A stretch of 57,973 nucleotides of DNA from contig NZ_VBSP01000010.1 in NCBI RefSeq assembly GCF_005864045.1, positions 1 to 57,973 of the forward strand. The letters run 5' to 3'. The notes beneath the pieces are model-generated. The model was not told the DNA's origin. It saw only the letters and a program-made list of their open reading frames with translations, and ran no database searches. Positions 45,054-53,282 of this stretch are shown piece after piece. Every line of letters begins with the position of its first letter. Position 1 is the stretch's first letter. The position numbers were made by a program, and so were the translations under genes. This DNA comes from Ruoffia tabacinasalis (GTDB lineage Bacteria > Bacillota > Bacilli > Lactobacillales > Aerococcaceae).

Positions 45054-45849
45054 ACTAGAGACAAAGAATTTATCCTTTTCTTACACACCTGAAAAGATTA
45101 TTCTACATGAGTTGAATTTGGTTTTAGAAGAGAAAACAACAGGGATTATCGGTCAAAATGGTGCTGGAAAAACAACCTTTGTAAAATTACTAAAAGGTTT
45201 ACTACGTCCGAGTAAAGGCAGTATTTTATTTAATGGTGAGGATATAGAAAATAAAACGGTCGCTGAATTGTCAAAAAATATTGGATTAGTTTTTCAAAAT
45301 CCTAATGATCAAATTTTCAAAAACACAGTTATTGATGAAGTTATGTTTGGTCCATTGAACATCGGTTATAGCCAATCAGAAGCAGAAGGACTTGCAGTTC
45401 AAGCATTAAGTAGAGTTGGGTTAGAAGAAGTTCAAACGGTTAATCCGTACGATTTGAGTTTGTCGGAACGAAAACTTATTTCAATTGCTTCCATTTTAGC
45501 TATGGATACAGAAGTTATTATATTCGATGAACCAACAATGGGACAAGATTATGAAGGAAAAGAATTACTTAAAAAAATTATCCAAGAAGAAAAAGAAAAA
45601 GAGAAGCTCATTTTATGCATTCTTCATGATATGGACTTTGCTGCGGAAGTTTTTGAGCGAATGATTGTATTGAACCAAGGAAGAGTGTTATTAGATGGAG
45701 CAGCACGTGATGTATTCTCCGAAAAAGAAATACTTGAAAAGGCCTTTTTAGAGCAGCCGTATGCTACTCAGATAGCGGATGCGATGGATATTTCTGGTAC
45801 TTATTTAAATGATAAAGAGCTTATACAAACAATCAGTAAATCTAGATAA
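45046..45849 (+). CDS. ECF transporter ATPase A2 with atypical signature
   Basis: 267 residues. Walker A GQNGAGKTT (36-44) and Walker B VIIFDEPT are canonical, but the signature is LSLSERK (137-143) instead of LSGGQ, and the D-loop is MGQD. Paired with A1, the non-canonical Walker A of A1 faces the non-canonical signature of A2, leaving one consensus ATP site. Last gene of the operon. Confidence 0.9.
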   Translation: MIKLETKNLSFSYTPEKIILHELNLVLEEKTTGIIGQNGAGKTTFVKLLKGLLRPSKGSILFNGEDIENKTVAELSKNIGLVFQNPNDQIFKNTVIDEVMFGPLNIGYSQSEAEGLAVQALSRVGLEEVQTVNPYDLSLSERKLISIASILAMDTEVIIFDEPTMGQDYEGKELLKKIIQEEKEKEKLILCILHDMDFAAEVFERMIVLNQGRVLLDGAARDVFSEKEILEKAFLEQPYATQIADAMDISGTYLNDKELIQTISKSR

Positions 45850-45858
45850 TCTAAAAAA

Positions 45859-45900
45859 AACATTATTCAATGGATAAGAAAACATTGGATAGTGTTTTTA
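45859..45900 (+). terminator. Terminator of the ECF operon
   Basis: AACATTATTCAATG pairs with CATTGGATAGTGTT (two mismatches/wobbles), followed by TTT. The remaining bases to 46081 show no feature. Confidence 0.7.
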
Positions 45901-46081
45901 ATTGTGAATAAAATTATCCAATATGTGTGTAAATACTATAATGACGCTATTCATGAAGGGTGTACGCTTACTAATTTGTGAAATATGTGTTAAGATAGGT
46001 ATAGTGAATCTTCTAGCAGACTAAAGTTTTATGAGTGAAGTTCTTTGCGGAGAAAATATTCTTATATGGAGGAAAAATATA

Positions 46082-46473
46082 TTGGCAAAATCAAATATTA
46101 TTGAATTAGAGTGGGACAGTTTACTTATACCTGAGGTTCTATCATCAGAAGAGGAAAAAATCATTCAGCAGTTGTTACTAAACATCTTTCGAATCTATTA
46201 ACAAACCAATCGTCTGATTCTGAAGAGCTTAACAACATCACAGGAATTACGGTTGATGATTCTTTGTTAGAGTCTCAAAAATTAGAGCTTGATACAATTT
46301 CTAATGATGAATTATTTAATTACTTCCAAGAAGAAAAAGTAGAAATTCATCCAAATATTCTTTTTCCAAAAATTAAAAGAATTAATGTCTTGTTTTGGTT
46401 TTTGCATAATTTAGGACAATTAGATATCAATGAATCAAACATTGTAGTCCTGAATAATTCATACTTTTTCTAA
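46082..46473 (+). pseudogene. Frameshifted hypothetical gene interrupted by an IS1380-type end
   Basis: TTG 46082 follows TGGAGGAAAA and reads AKSNIIELEWDSLLIPEVLS, then a frameshift near 46170. The next frame reads KHLSNLLTNQSSDSEELNN and continues to LDINESNIVV, where the IS end (from 46449) replaces the real C-terminus. The family is not recognised. It is doubly inactivated. Confidence 0.6.
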
Positions 46474-46810
46474 AACTGTTAGTTAACCTTGTACTTATAA
46501 TCTTTATAATATTCTATCTCATCACCCATTGGGTGATAAATTAAATGAAAAAAGAACCCCTTTCTGATATGGTTAATTCTCGATAAACAACCAATAGGAA
46601 GGAGTTCTCTCAATGTTTACTTTACAAGAATCTGCAGTGAAATTCAATAATAATCTACATGTCTCTCATACAGGTGTCTAGAGTTTGCAAACATATGTTA
46701 CACAAGTCATTAATTAAGAAGCTCGGTATCCTGACTAATAAAAGTTTTCCTAAAATTTATATTAACCTGAATAATTCATAGCTTTTTAGAAAAACTATGA
46801 ATTATTCAGG
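46449..46810 (+). mobile_element. IS1380-type remnant with collapsed interior
   Basis: The left terminal repeat CCTGAATAATTCATA (46449-46463) and inverted right repeat ending TGAATTATTCAGG (46810) bound 362 bases. The left part contains the hairpin ATCACCC-ATT-GGGTGAT and a transposase start at 46613 (MFTLQESAVKFNNNLHVSHT), which stops after 22 codons. The left ~125 bases closely match 57847-57973. At 46766-46810 two 16-base ends face each other around 13 bases, forming a perfect hairpin. Confidence 0.8.
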
Positions 46811-46851
46811 TACAATAATAAAACAACAAAGTAAGACAAAGGAGGAAGATT

Positions 46852-47409
46852 ATGAATCATAAAGGAACAGAAACCTTAGAATCTAATCGACTGATTTTAA
46901 GGAAATTTAAATCAGAAGATGCTGATATGATGTTTCAAAACTGGGCAAACGACCAGCAGGTGACAAAATTCTTAACTTGGCCTACACATAGAAATGCTCA
47001 AGAATCCCGTTCTATATTAGATTTCTGGATATCTCAATACAAAGATCTTGAAACATATAGATGGTGTATTGTTTTAAAAGATAATAAAAACCCGATTGGT
47101 AGTATTAGCGTCGTTTCATTTAATCCTCATGTAGAATCTTTAGAAATCGGTTATTGTATTGGGAGAAATTATTGGAATCAAGGTTTTACAACTGAAGCAG
47201 TTCAAACGGTTGTAGATTTCTTATTTTCTCAAGTATCTGCAAATCGTATTGAAGCGCATATTGATCCACAAAATGAAGGTTCAGGCGTTGTATCAATTAA
47301 GTCCGGTTTTAAATATACAGGTTTAAGAAGACAAGTAGCAATTAATAATACAGGTATATGTGATGTCATTACTTATGAAATATTGAAAAGCGACTATTAT
47401 TCTTTTTAA
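46852..47409 (+). CDS. GNAT-family N-acetyltransferase (RimJ/RimL-like)
   Basis: 185 residues starting TLESNRLILRKFKSEDADMMF, the classic opening of RimJ/RimL-like acetyltransferases. The acetyl-CoA loop is IGRNYWNQGFTTEAVQ (about 103-118), and RIEAHIDPQNEGSGVVSIKSGF is the usual C-terminal block. The substrate is unknown. AAGGAGGAAGATT precedes the ATG. It sits intact between the IS remnant and non-coding DNA inside the island. Confidence 0.9.
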   Translation: MNHKGTETLESNRLILRKFKSEDADMMFQNWANDQQVTKFLTWPTHRNAQESRSILDFWISQYKDLETYRWCIVLKDNKNPIGSISVVSFNPHVESLEIGYCIGRNYWNQGFTTEAVQTVVDFLFSQVSANRIEAHIDPQNEGSGVVSIKSGFKYTGLRRQVAINNTGICDVITYEILKSDYYSF

Positions 47410-48040
47410 ATTTATTACCAACTTTTCAATTCTATTCCGCAAAAATCGTTAATGAATTTGGAATATTTTGTAATAAATCTTATCATTAAATTTCGACGTG
47501 TAAAATCTTTTTTATGGGATTAAAACGAAATACTTTTTAAGGCTTGCAAAAGTTAGATTTAAAATATTCAGTCATCTATATATGTTGCAGAAAGTCTTAT
47601 TAAGGAAAAAATTATTCAGGTTACTATATAGTTATAATACTGACTTGAAGGGGTTCAGATGAACCCCCTTATCTCATGGGTTTTAATTGCAATAATCAAA
47701 TGTATGAATATATTCTTCTCTTCCTATATTACTTAAGCATCTACTTACCACCGGTCTACCACCGAAACTATAATTGTTTAGGCCTGTATATGTTTAGTGT
47801 GTAGAGTTAGATGTTGGATTGATAGGATTGTGAGTGCCTCTCTGTTCATATGGATTAACTTTACTATAATGGTAATGAAGATATCATGGATCTATAGTAA
47901 CTGTTATAAATATGATTTCTATAACAAGGAGATAAAAATATTTTTTAGAGCAATTAAAGATACAGAACAATAAATTGCTTGACTTTTAATATAATATAGA
48001 TGTTAAGGGCGATTATTTGAGGCCCTTACCTCGATAAATC

Positions 48041-48089
48041 AAAAGCACAAGTTTAGTAGTTTTTCATCTACTAAACTTGTGCTTTTTTT
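48041..48089. terminator. Strong terminator hairpin
   Basis: AAAAGCACAAGTTTAGTAG and CTACTAAACTTGTGCTTTT form a 19-bp stem with an 8-base loop and a T run. No intact gene ends here, so it is either an orphan or the end of a lost gene or small RNA. Confidence 0.85.
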
Positions 48090-48173
48090 ATGTAATTTGA
48101 GTTCTTCACAAATCATTTTGTGTCTTTTACAAAACTCACCATGCGACTATAGTTATTTAAAATAGTTGCCCCA

Positions 48174-48186
48174 AAAGTTGTCCCAT
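48174..48186. repeat. 13-bp direct repeat AAAGTTGTCCCAT, right copy
   Basis: Identical to 42534-42546, 5.64 kb away. The right copy also begins a small dyad TTGTCCCA/TGGGACAA. The two copies bracket the ECF operon, IS remnant and GNAT gene. Confidence 0.6.
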
Positions 48187-48276
48187 CTTGGGACAAAGAC
48201 AGAAATTCACAGTAATCTATTTTCTGGAAAACACTCCTATATCAATGTCAGGTAATTCATAGAAGGTATCAGAAAT

Positions 48277-48411
48277 TTAAATATGGACCTTGGGACGCTC
48301 GAATAAAAGATTTACTTCTGGAATTACATAAGTATTAGTTATTCTAGCAATTTCATTAGCAGTTGTTGTTTTTCCTACTGCACTTGCTCCTTCTAAACAA
48401 ATTAATGACAT
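48277..48411 (-). pseudogene. N-terminal part of a P-loop kinase (Walker A piece)
   Basis: ATG 48411 follows AGGGGTGATAAG and reads MSLICLEGASAVGKTTTANE, then IARITNTYVIPEVNLLFERP, and stops after 44 codons. GASAVGKTT is a Walker A loop. The sequence breaks off at FERPK, a point from which the C-terminal piece at 41941-42489 (SKTWYLERQ...) would continue the same kind of protein. Confidence 0.7.
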
Positions 48412-48479
48412 CTTATCACCCCTTATATTTTTCAATAAATATATATTTTATTCGACTAATATTCTATCATTTAGTTATA

Positions 48480-48511
48480 TTAAAATCCTAATCTAAAATT
48501 TAATAAGGTTT
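48480..48511. repeat. 32-bp direct repeat, right copy (recombinase 3' end, att-like)
   Basis: Encodes the last nine residues and stop (TLLNFRLGF) of the recombinase part of the chimeric gene; 30 of 32 bases match 41928-41959. The repeats lie 6.55 kb apart in the same orientation. Confidence 0.8.
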
Positions 48512-50036
48512 CACTTATTTCGTCTTCATTGATCCCGATATAGCGCTTCGTGATTTTTTCGCTGCTATGACCAAATATTTCCATCAGTGTGGCCACATCT
48601 TTGGTTTTCTTGTAATAGTGGTAACCAAACGTCTTACGCAGCGTGTGCGTGCCGATATCGTCTCTTCCTAACAGCTGAGCGACCTTTTGAAACATCTGAT
48701 AGACCGTTTGAGCACCCGTTGATGGATTAATTGTTGGAATGGCAAGTTGATATCGGTCACTTGGAGTGCTCCAAAATTGAGATACCGCAATAATATTCGG
48801 ATTCAAATCAACAAATTGACTGACCGAATTATATTGATAAAAATCATTATCAATCGGCTTAAACATTTCAGGTGATACTTCATAGAAAATCAAAGTTGCT
48901 CCCATCGCAAAAACATCGTGAATGGGATAAGATACTTGCATGAATGATTCTGTTCCATTCGGTCTGTAATAAGGATACGAAATAATGTAATTATTACGGA
49001 AATCAAGTTGAAGTTGTTCAGAAACCGTGTAATCAGAGCGATCTATCATTGTTTGCAGTTCTTCGTATTTCGTATCCTCACCTCCAATATTTCCAAAACT
49101 AGCATTCTCAACAACATATCTAAAATCACCATAAGCTTCTAAAGCCTCGGGAGAGATAATCCAATTGAATGCTTCAAACGCTTGGTGGAGCTCAATGACA
49201 TTTTGATAACTTGATGGTTGACTTGTCGATTCAGTTGACAGCTTTTGAAAACGAGTTAGGTTTACATTAAAAGTAATGTCATCCATTGAATTACTTTGTG
49301 TCTCGTAAAAGCTCACTAAATCATAGGAATCCTGGACGTCGTTATAATAAAAATAAAGATTCGTGTCTAATTTTATCATATTTGACTGCTCACCGATGTA
49401 GTTTTGATATTGATAAGATGCGTATCCCAGACCATCAGTTCCTTGATGATCAACAATTCCATCACGATTAAAAGTTAGTTGATGGGAAGTATCAGGTTTA
49501 AAAGAATCAGAAACTGTGACTTTATTTGAAAGAAAGAACACTAAACTTTCCTCTGACCTTTCCAGATAATTATCGTAAGGCATAGTTACGTTTTGTAAAC
49601 TAATGCTTTGAACTGCACCAGTAGATTGATAATTCCCAATAAAATCCTGATAAGGTAAGGATTCTGTACTGGCATTCGAAGCGTTATCTCCAGCAGGACT
49701 AGCATATTGTGCTAAGTATTCACGGGCATATTCTGTTAATGACATCTCTGTTGCATGGTCAATCCACCCTGGATAACCATCTTCCAAAGTGTAAATAATA
49801 TCTCGAATTTGAGCATCACTTAAAGTTGTTCCACTGATAGCAGAGTTGAATAATGCATCATCAAAATCATCCATATATTGTCCGCCATCTACCCAACCAT
49901 TGCCAGATGATAGTGAAGAGCTTAAATAATCAACGAACTCTTGTCGTCCCATTAAACCTTGCGCAGAGACGGGTTGTAAGTTAATCATTGCGAGAGAAGT
50001 CGCGAGTAACAAGCCAGCTTTTAAAATTTTAAACAT
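48480..50036 (-). CDS. Chimeric gene: secreted protein fused to tyrosine-recombinase catalytic domain
   Basis: 518 residues. Residues 1-25 are a signal peptide (hydrophobic, ending PVSAQG). Residues about 26-435 are an acidic, Tyr/Ser/Asn-rich extracellular region of no recognised family (DDALFNSAISGTTLSDAQIR). From about residue 444 (TVYQMFQKVAQLLG) to the end it is the C-terminal domain of a tyrosine recombinase, with H464-TLR467, GHSS (H490) and nucleophile Y499 in KRYIGINEDEI. The first catalytic Arg is missing. A secreted recombinase makes no sense, so this is a deletion or insertion fusion; the secreted part may still be produced. Confidence 0.8.
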   Translation of the reverse strand: MFKILKAGLLLATSLAMINLQPVSAQGLMGRQEFVDYLSSSLSSGNGWVDGGQYMDDFDDALFNSAISGTTLSDAQIRDIIYTLEDGYPGWIDHATEMSLTEYAREYLAQYASPAGDNASNASTESLPYQDFIGNYQSTGAVQSISLQNVTMPYDNYLERSEESLVFFLSNKVTVSDSFKPDTSHQLTFNRDGIVDHQGTDGLGYASYQYQNYIGEQSNMIKLDTNLYFYYNDVQDSYDLVSFYETQSNSMDDITFNVNLTRFQKLSTESTSQPSSYQNVIELHQAFEAFNWIISPEALEAYGDFRYVVENASFGNIGGEDTKYEELQTMIDRSDYTVSEQLQLDFRNNYIISYPYYRPNGTESFMQVSYPIHDVFAMGATLIFYEVSPEMFKPIDNDFYQYNSVSQFVDLNPNIIAVSQFWSTPSDRYQLAIPTINPSTGAQTVYQMFQKVAQLLGRDDIGTHTLRKTFGYHYYKKTKDVATLMEIFGHSSEKITKRYIGINEDEISETLLNFRLGF

Positions 50037-50087
50037 AAAATACTCCTATTATTTGATAAGTATATTCTTAATTTGAACTCACGCAAA

Positions 50088-50492
50088 CTAGCCAAAAAAC
50101 TGCTTGATTTCAACTTCAGCAGCTTCAGGTGAGTCTGAGCCATGAATCGTATTATAAGTTAAATCAGTCGCAAAGTCTCCACGAATTGTTCCCGGCATTG
50201 CTGCAAAGACATTTGTCGGCCCCATCAATGTCCGCATACCTTGAATAGCTTCTTCGCCTTCAACAATCATTGCAAATACTGGTCCGGATAACATATAAGC
50301 TTCCAGTTTAGAATAGAAATTCTGTTCTAATAAATGAGCATAATGATTCGCAATTATCTCTGAATCAAGATCCATTAACTTTGCTTGAACGATCTGGTAG
50401 CCTTTTCTTTCAATTCGACTAATAATCTCACCCAGTAACTGTCGTTGGATAGCATCAGGTTTCAACATGATGTAAGTCTGTTCTACCGCCAT
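50088..50492 (-). CDS. ndk: Nucleoside diphosphate kinase
   Basis: 134 residues; balances NTP pools by gamma-phosphate transfer. TYIMLKPDAIQR, SGPVFAMIVEG and the phospho-acceptor H117 in NTIHGSDSPEAAEVEI are present. It is slightly shorter than the common ~150, as in other compact bacterial Ndk. GGAGTGAGATC precedes the ATG. It lies 51 bases upstream of the chimeric gene on the same strand. Confidence 0.96.
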   Translation of the reverse strand: MAVEQTYIMLKPDAIQRQLLGEIISRIERKGYQIVQAKLMDLDSEIIANHYAHLLEQNFYSKLEAYMLSGPVFAMIVEGEEAIQGMRTLMGPTNVFAAMPGTIRGDFATDLTYNTIHGSDSPEAAEVEIKQFFG

Positions 50493-50554
50493 GATCTCAC
50501 TCCTCTATAGTATTGTTAATTTCATTTTATTTGAAAATAACTATAATCGTATTT

Positions 50555-51151
50555 TCACTTACCAGTAGCCTTATACTTGTCTTCATCTTGGATAGCTTTC
50601 ATACCACCTTCGATAATGATAGGTTGAAATCCTAGTGTCTCAAGGTACGAAGCAGCTGCTGTTCCTCGGTTCCCAGAACCGCATAAAGTATAGATGTGTT
50701 TACTGTTATTAAGGGATTGATGAGACGTAGGTAAATCTTCAAACGGAATGGATTTAAGATTATTTTTTGGTGCGATACGTGTAATTTCGGACGGATTTCT
50801 AACATCAAGAAGAGTATAATCGCCTTCAAGATCTAAGAAATCCTTAGCAGAGATTGTATCACTTTGTCTGAGTTCTGAATTAGGGATTTCCTCAAACAAA
50901 ATATAACCAGACAACTCTGTAAAGCCTAATTCTTTTGCTGATAATTGAAGATCGTCTAAGTGTTGTGAACTTTTATCATCAGTGACAAAGACCATGGGCT
51001 CATTAGTCGGAAAATAGTTGATGGCGTACTTTTTAAAGTTAGCTAAATTAAGATTCAGTGCCCCAACAATATGGCCAGCTTGAAATGAATGTTGCGAACG
51101 TGTATCAATGATGTGTTGTCCATTAAGTGAGCTGTAATTTAATTTTTGCAT
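50555..51151 (-). CDS. Two-domain rhodanese-like protein
   Basis: 198 residues. Domain 1 (about 10-85: HIIDTRSQHSFQAGHIVGAL) lacks a catalytic Cys (FVTDD at that point). Domain 2 (about 98-190: LLDVRNPSEIT) has the active-site loop TLCGSGNRGTAAA with Cys157. Such proteins move sulfane sulfur; the partner is not visible. GGAGGATGATTAT sets the ATG. Monocistronic or co-transcribed with ndk (62-base gap). Confidence 0.88.
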   Translation of the reverse strand: MQKLNYSSLNGQHIIDTRSQHSFQAGHIVGALNLNLANFKKYAINYFPTNEPMVFVTDDKSSQHLDDLQLSAKELGFTELSGYILFEEIPNSELRQSDTISAKDFLDLEGDYTLLDVRNPSEITRIAPKNNLKSIPFEDLPTSHQSLNNSKHIYTLCGSGNRGTAAASYLETLGFQPIIIEGGMKAIQDEDKYKATGK

Positions 51152-51269
51152 ATAATCATCCTCCGATTATTCTAATTATAGTAAGTATATGGTATTAAAA
51201 TTAGCGAAGCAAAGGATTATTGATATTTAAAAACAATGCATGAATGCTTAATATTTTGAGGGTTAAAAC

Positions 51270-51343
51270 TTTACACAAAATTTACGTAAACTTTACATTA
51301 AAACTGCCAAATTTACATCAAATTTACATTACATTGCTATAAT
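51270..51343 (+). promoter_or_regulatory. Pho-box promoter of the alkaline phosphatase gene
   Basis: TTTAC(A/G) hexamers at 51270, 51281, 51292, 51312 and 51323 are spaced 11, 11, 20 and 11 bases, the layout of PhoP-binding direct repeats. The -10 TATAAT is at 51338-51343, and no -35 hexamer is needed if PhoP activates. This predicts induction by phosphate starvation. Confidence 0.85.
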
Positions 51344-51395
51344 AATTCTTGTAATACAATACAAATAATTTATGGAATAGGGGAATTTTGAAAAA

Positions 51396-53201
51396 ATGAA
51401 GAAATCTCTTTTAGTATCATTATGTGCTTCTGTATTATTATCAGTCGCATCACCTACATTTGTTTCTGCGAGACAAGAAGAAGGTCAATTTGCTGATCTA
51501 CCAGTTGTTACTTTAGAAGAAGGTCGCGCTTTAACTGAAGATTTATCACTAGTAAACGAAAACCAAGCCAAATACGTATTCTTATTCATCGGTGACGGAA
51601 TGGGGAACATCCCTGTATCTGCGGCAGAATATTACTTAGGCCCAGATAATGGTAATGAAGGAAATGGTGTAGCGCAAGCACAACCTTTAAACTTCTCACA
51701 ATTTCCAGTAATTGGTTTACAAAACCCAACGGATGCAGACCACTATGTGCCAGACTCAGCAGCAACAGCAACTTCATTCGGTAACGGTGTAAAGATTGAT
51801 TCAAATGTGATTGGTTTAACTCCTGGCTTCACTGAACAAACAGAATCAGTAGCTGAAAAAGCACAAGCTGAAGGTAAATCAATTGGTATTCTTTCAACTG
51901 TTACATTAAACCACGCAACACCAGCAGCATTCTACTCAAACGTTGAGCACCGTAATAACTATTATGAAATCGGTGAACAAATGGCTTTATCTGACTTCGA
52001 TTATTTCGCTGGAGGATCTCTAGGAGGTCGTACGGGTGAAGAAGGTCAACCTGACTTATACGATGTAATGGAAGAAAATGGCTATACTGTTGCAGATACA
52101 CAAGAAGAATTTGATGCAATTACTGCAGATTCAGGTAAAGTATATGCTCCAGCAGCTGTATTATCTGAAGCAGATGGTTCTTCAATGAAATACGCAATGG
52201 ACCGTGACGAAGGTGAGCAAACATTAGCAGACATGGTTTCTAAAGGGATTGAAGTATTAGGTTCAAACGAAGAAGGATTCTTCATGATGACTGAATCTGG
52301 TAAGATTGACTGGGCAGAGCATGCGAATGATGCAGCTGCTACAGTTCACGAAGTTATTGACTTCCAAAATGCTATCCAAGAAGCAGTTAACTTCTACTAT
52401 GAGCATCCAGAAGAAACTTTAATCGTTGTTACAGCTGACCACCCAACTGGTGGATTTACAGTAGGTAACTCAGAAACAGGATACAACAGTTACTTCCACT
52501 TAATCGATAACCAAGCTGTTTCTCAAGAAGAATTCGATGTTATCTTTGCTGAAGCATTAGAAGAAAATCCAGAAATGACTTTCGAAGATTTTGTTCCAGT
52601 ATTAGAAGAAAACTTTGGTTTCATCATTGATTTAGAAGCAACTGAAGAAGTATTAACACAAGCAGAAGCAAGCGAAGCTGAAGCAGAAGAAACTGATTTA
52701 ATGGCAGTATCTGCATTAGACTTAGAAGAATTACGCTATGCATTTGAGCAATCTAAATTAGAATATGGTGACCGTAACGCTGGTCAAGCTGACGTTATCA
52801 AAGGTTACCACTCATACTTACCAATCTCTATTGCATCAACTCGTTTAGTAGCTCGTAAAGCTGGTTTTGGATTTACAACGGTTGACCACTCACCAGAGCG
52901 TGTTCCAGTTTATGCAATCGGATCAGGCGCTGCAATGTTCGAAGGAAACTTTGAAAACAACGACATTGCTTACAAATTATTAGCAGCAATGGGTATGTAC
53001 GAAGGTGGCGACACAGCAATTGCACCAATTGAAGTAACTGGTAAAGCTTCTGCTGACGAAGCAACTGAAGAAGAGTCAACAGAAGAAACAAATGAAGAGT
53101 CTGCAGAAGAAACTTCAGAAGAATCAACTGAAGAAACTACTGAAGAAGAGACAACTGAGGAATCAGCTGAAGAAACAACTGAAGAAGAATCGGCTGAATA
53201 A
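51396..53201 (+). CDS. phoA: Secreted alkaline phosphatase with acidic Thr/Ser/Glu tail
   Basis: 601 residues. Signal peptide (1-25, ending FVSA). Metal and catalytic landmarks: FLFIGDGMG (Asp67), nucleophile Ser121 in PDSAATATSFGNGVK, ESGKIDWAEHANDAA, VVTADHPTGG and TVDHSPERVPVYAIGSGA. It releases phosphate from organic esters outside the cell. The last ~48 residues are EESTEE/EESAEE-type low-complexity repeats. There is no LPXTG anchor. GGAATAGGGGAA lies before the ATG. Confidence 0.95.
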   Translation: MKKSLLVSLCASVLLSVASPTFVSARQEEGQFADLPVVTLEEGRALTEDLSLVNENQAKYVFLFIGDGMGNIPVSAAEYYLGPDNGNEGNGVAQAQPLNFSQFPVIGLQNPTDADHYVPDSAATATSFGNGVKIDSNVIGLTPGFTEQTESVAEKAQAEGKSIGILSTVTLNHATPAAFYSNVEHRNNYYEIGEQMALSDFDYFAGGSLGGRTGEEGQPDLYDVMEENGYTVADTQEEFDAITADSGKVYAPAAVLSEADGSSMKYAMDRDEGEQTLADMVSKGIEVLGSNEEGFFMMTESGKIDWAEHANDAAATVHEVIDFQNAIQEAVNFYYEHPEETLIVVTADHPTGGFTVGNSETGYNSYFHLIDNQAVSQEEFDVIFAEALEENPEMTFEDFVPVLEENFGFIIDLEATEEVLTQAEASEAEAEETDLMAVSALDLEELRYAFEQSKLEYGDRNAGQADVIKGYHSYLPISIASTRLVARKAGFGFTTVDHSPERVPVYAIGSGAAMFEGNFENNDIAYKLLAAMGMYEGGDTAIAPIEVTGKASADEATEEESTEETNEESAEETSEESTEETTEEETTEESAEETTEEESAE

Positions 53202-53229
53202 TCTCTGAGGAATTTAATTAAACAATTTC

Positions 53230-53266
53230 TTAGCGCAGCGATATTTATTTAACGTTGCGCTTTTGA
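53230..53266 (+). terminator. Terminator after phoA
   Basis: TAGCGCAGCG and CGTTGCGCTT pair across an AT-rich loop and are followed by TTTG. Only moderately strong; some read-through into the next gene is possible. Confidence 0.6.
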
Positions 53267-53282
53267 ATTTTAGGAGACATTT

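Larger units (their letters stand above)
47410..48276. other. Non-coding stretch of the island
   Basis: No intact gene is visible in 867 bases. There are a small hairpin GGGGTTC/GAACCCC (47650-47667), a TTAAGGGC/GCCCTTA hairpin (48003-48028) and the terminator at 48041-48089. Short minus-strand reading stretches (for example SKVNPYEQRGTHNPINP near 47860) look like decayed coding DNA but are not assignable. Confidence 0.5.
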
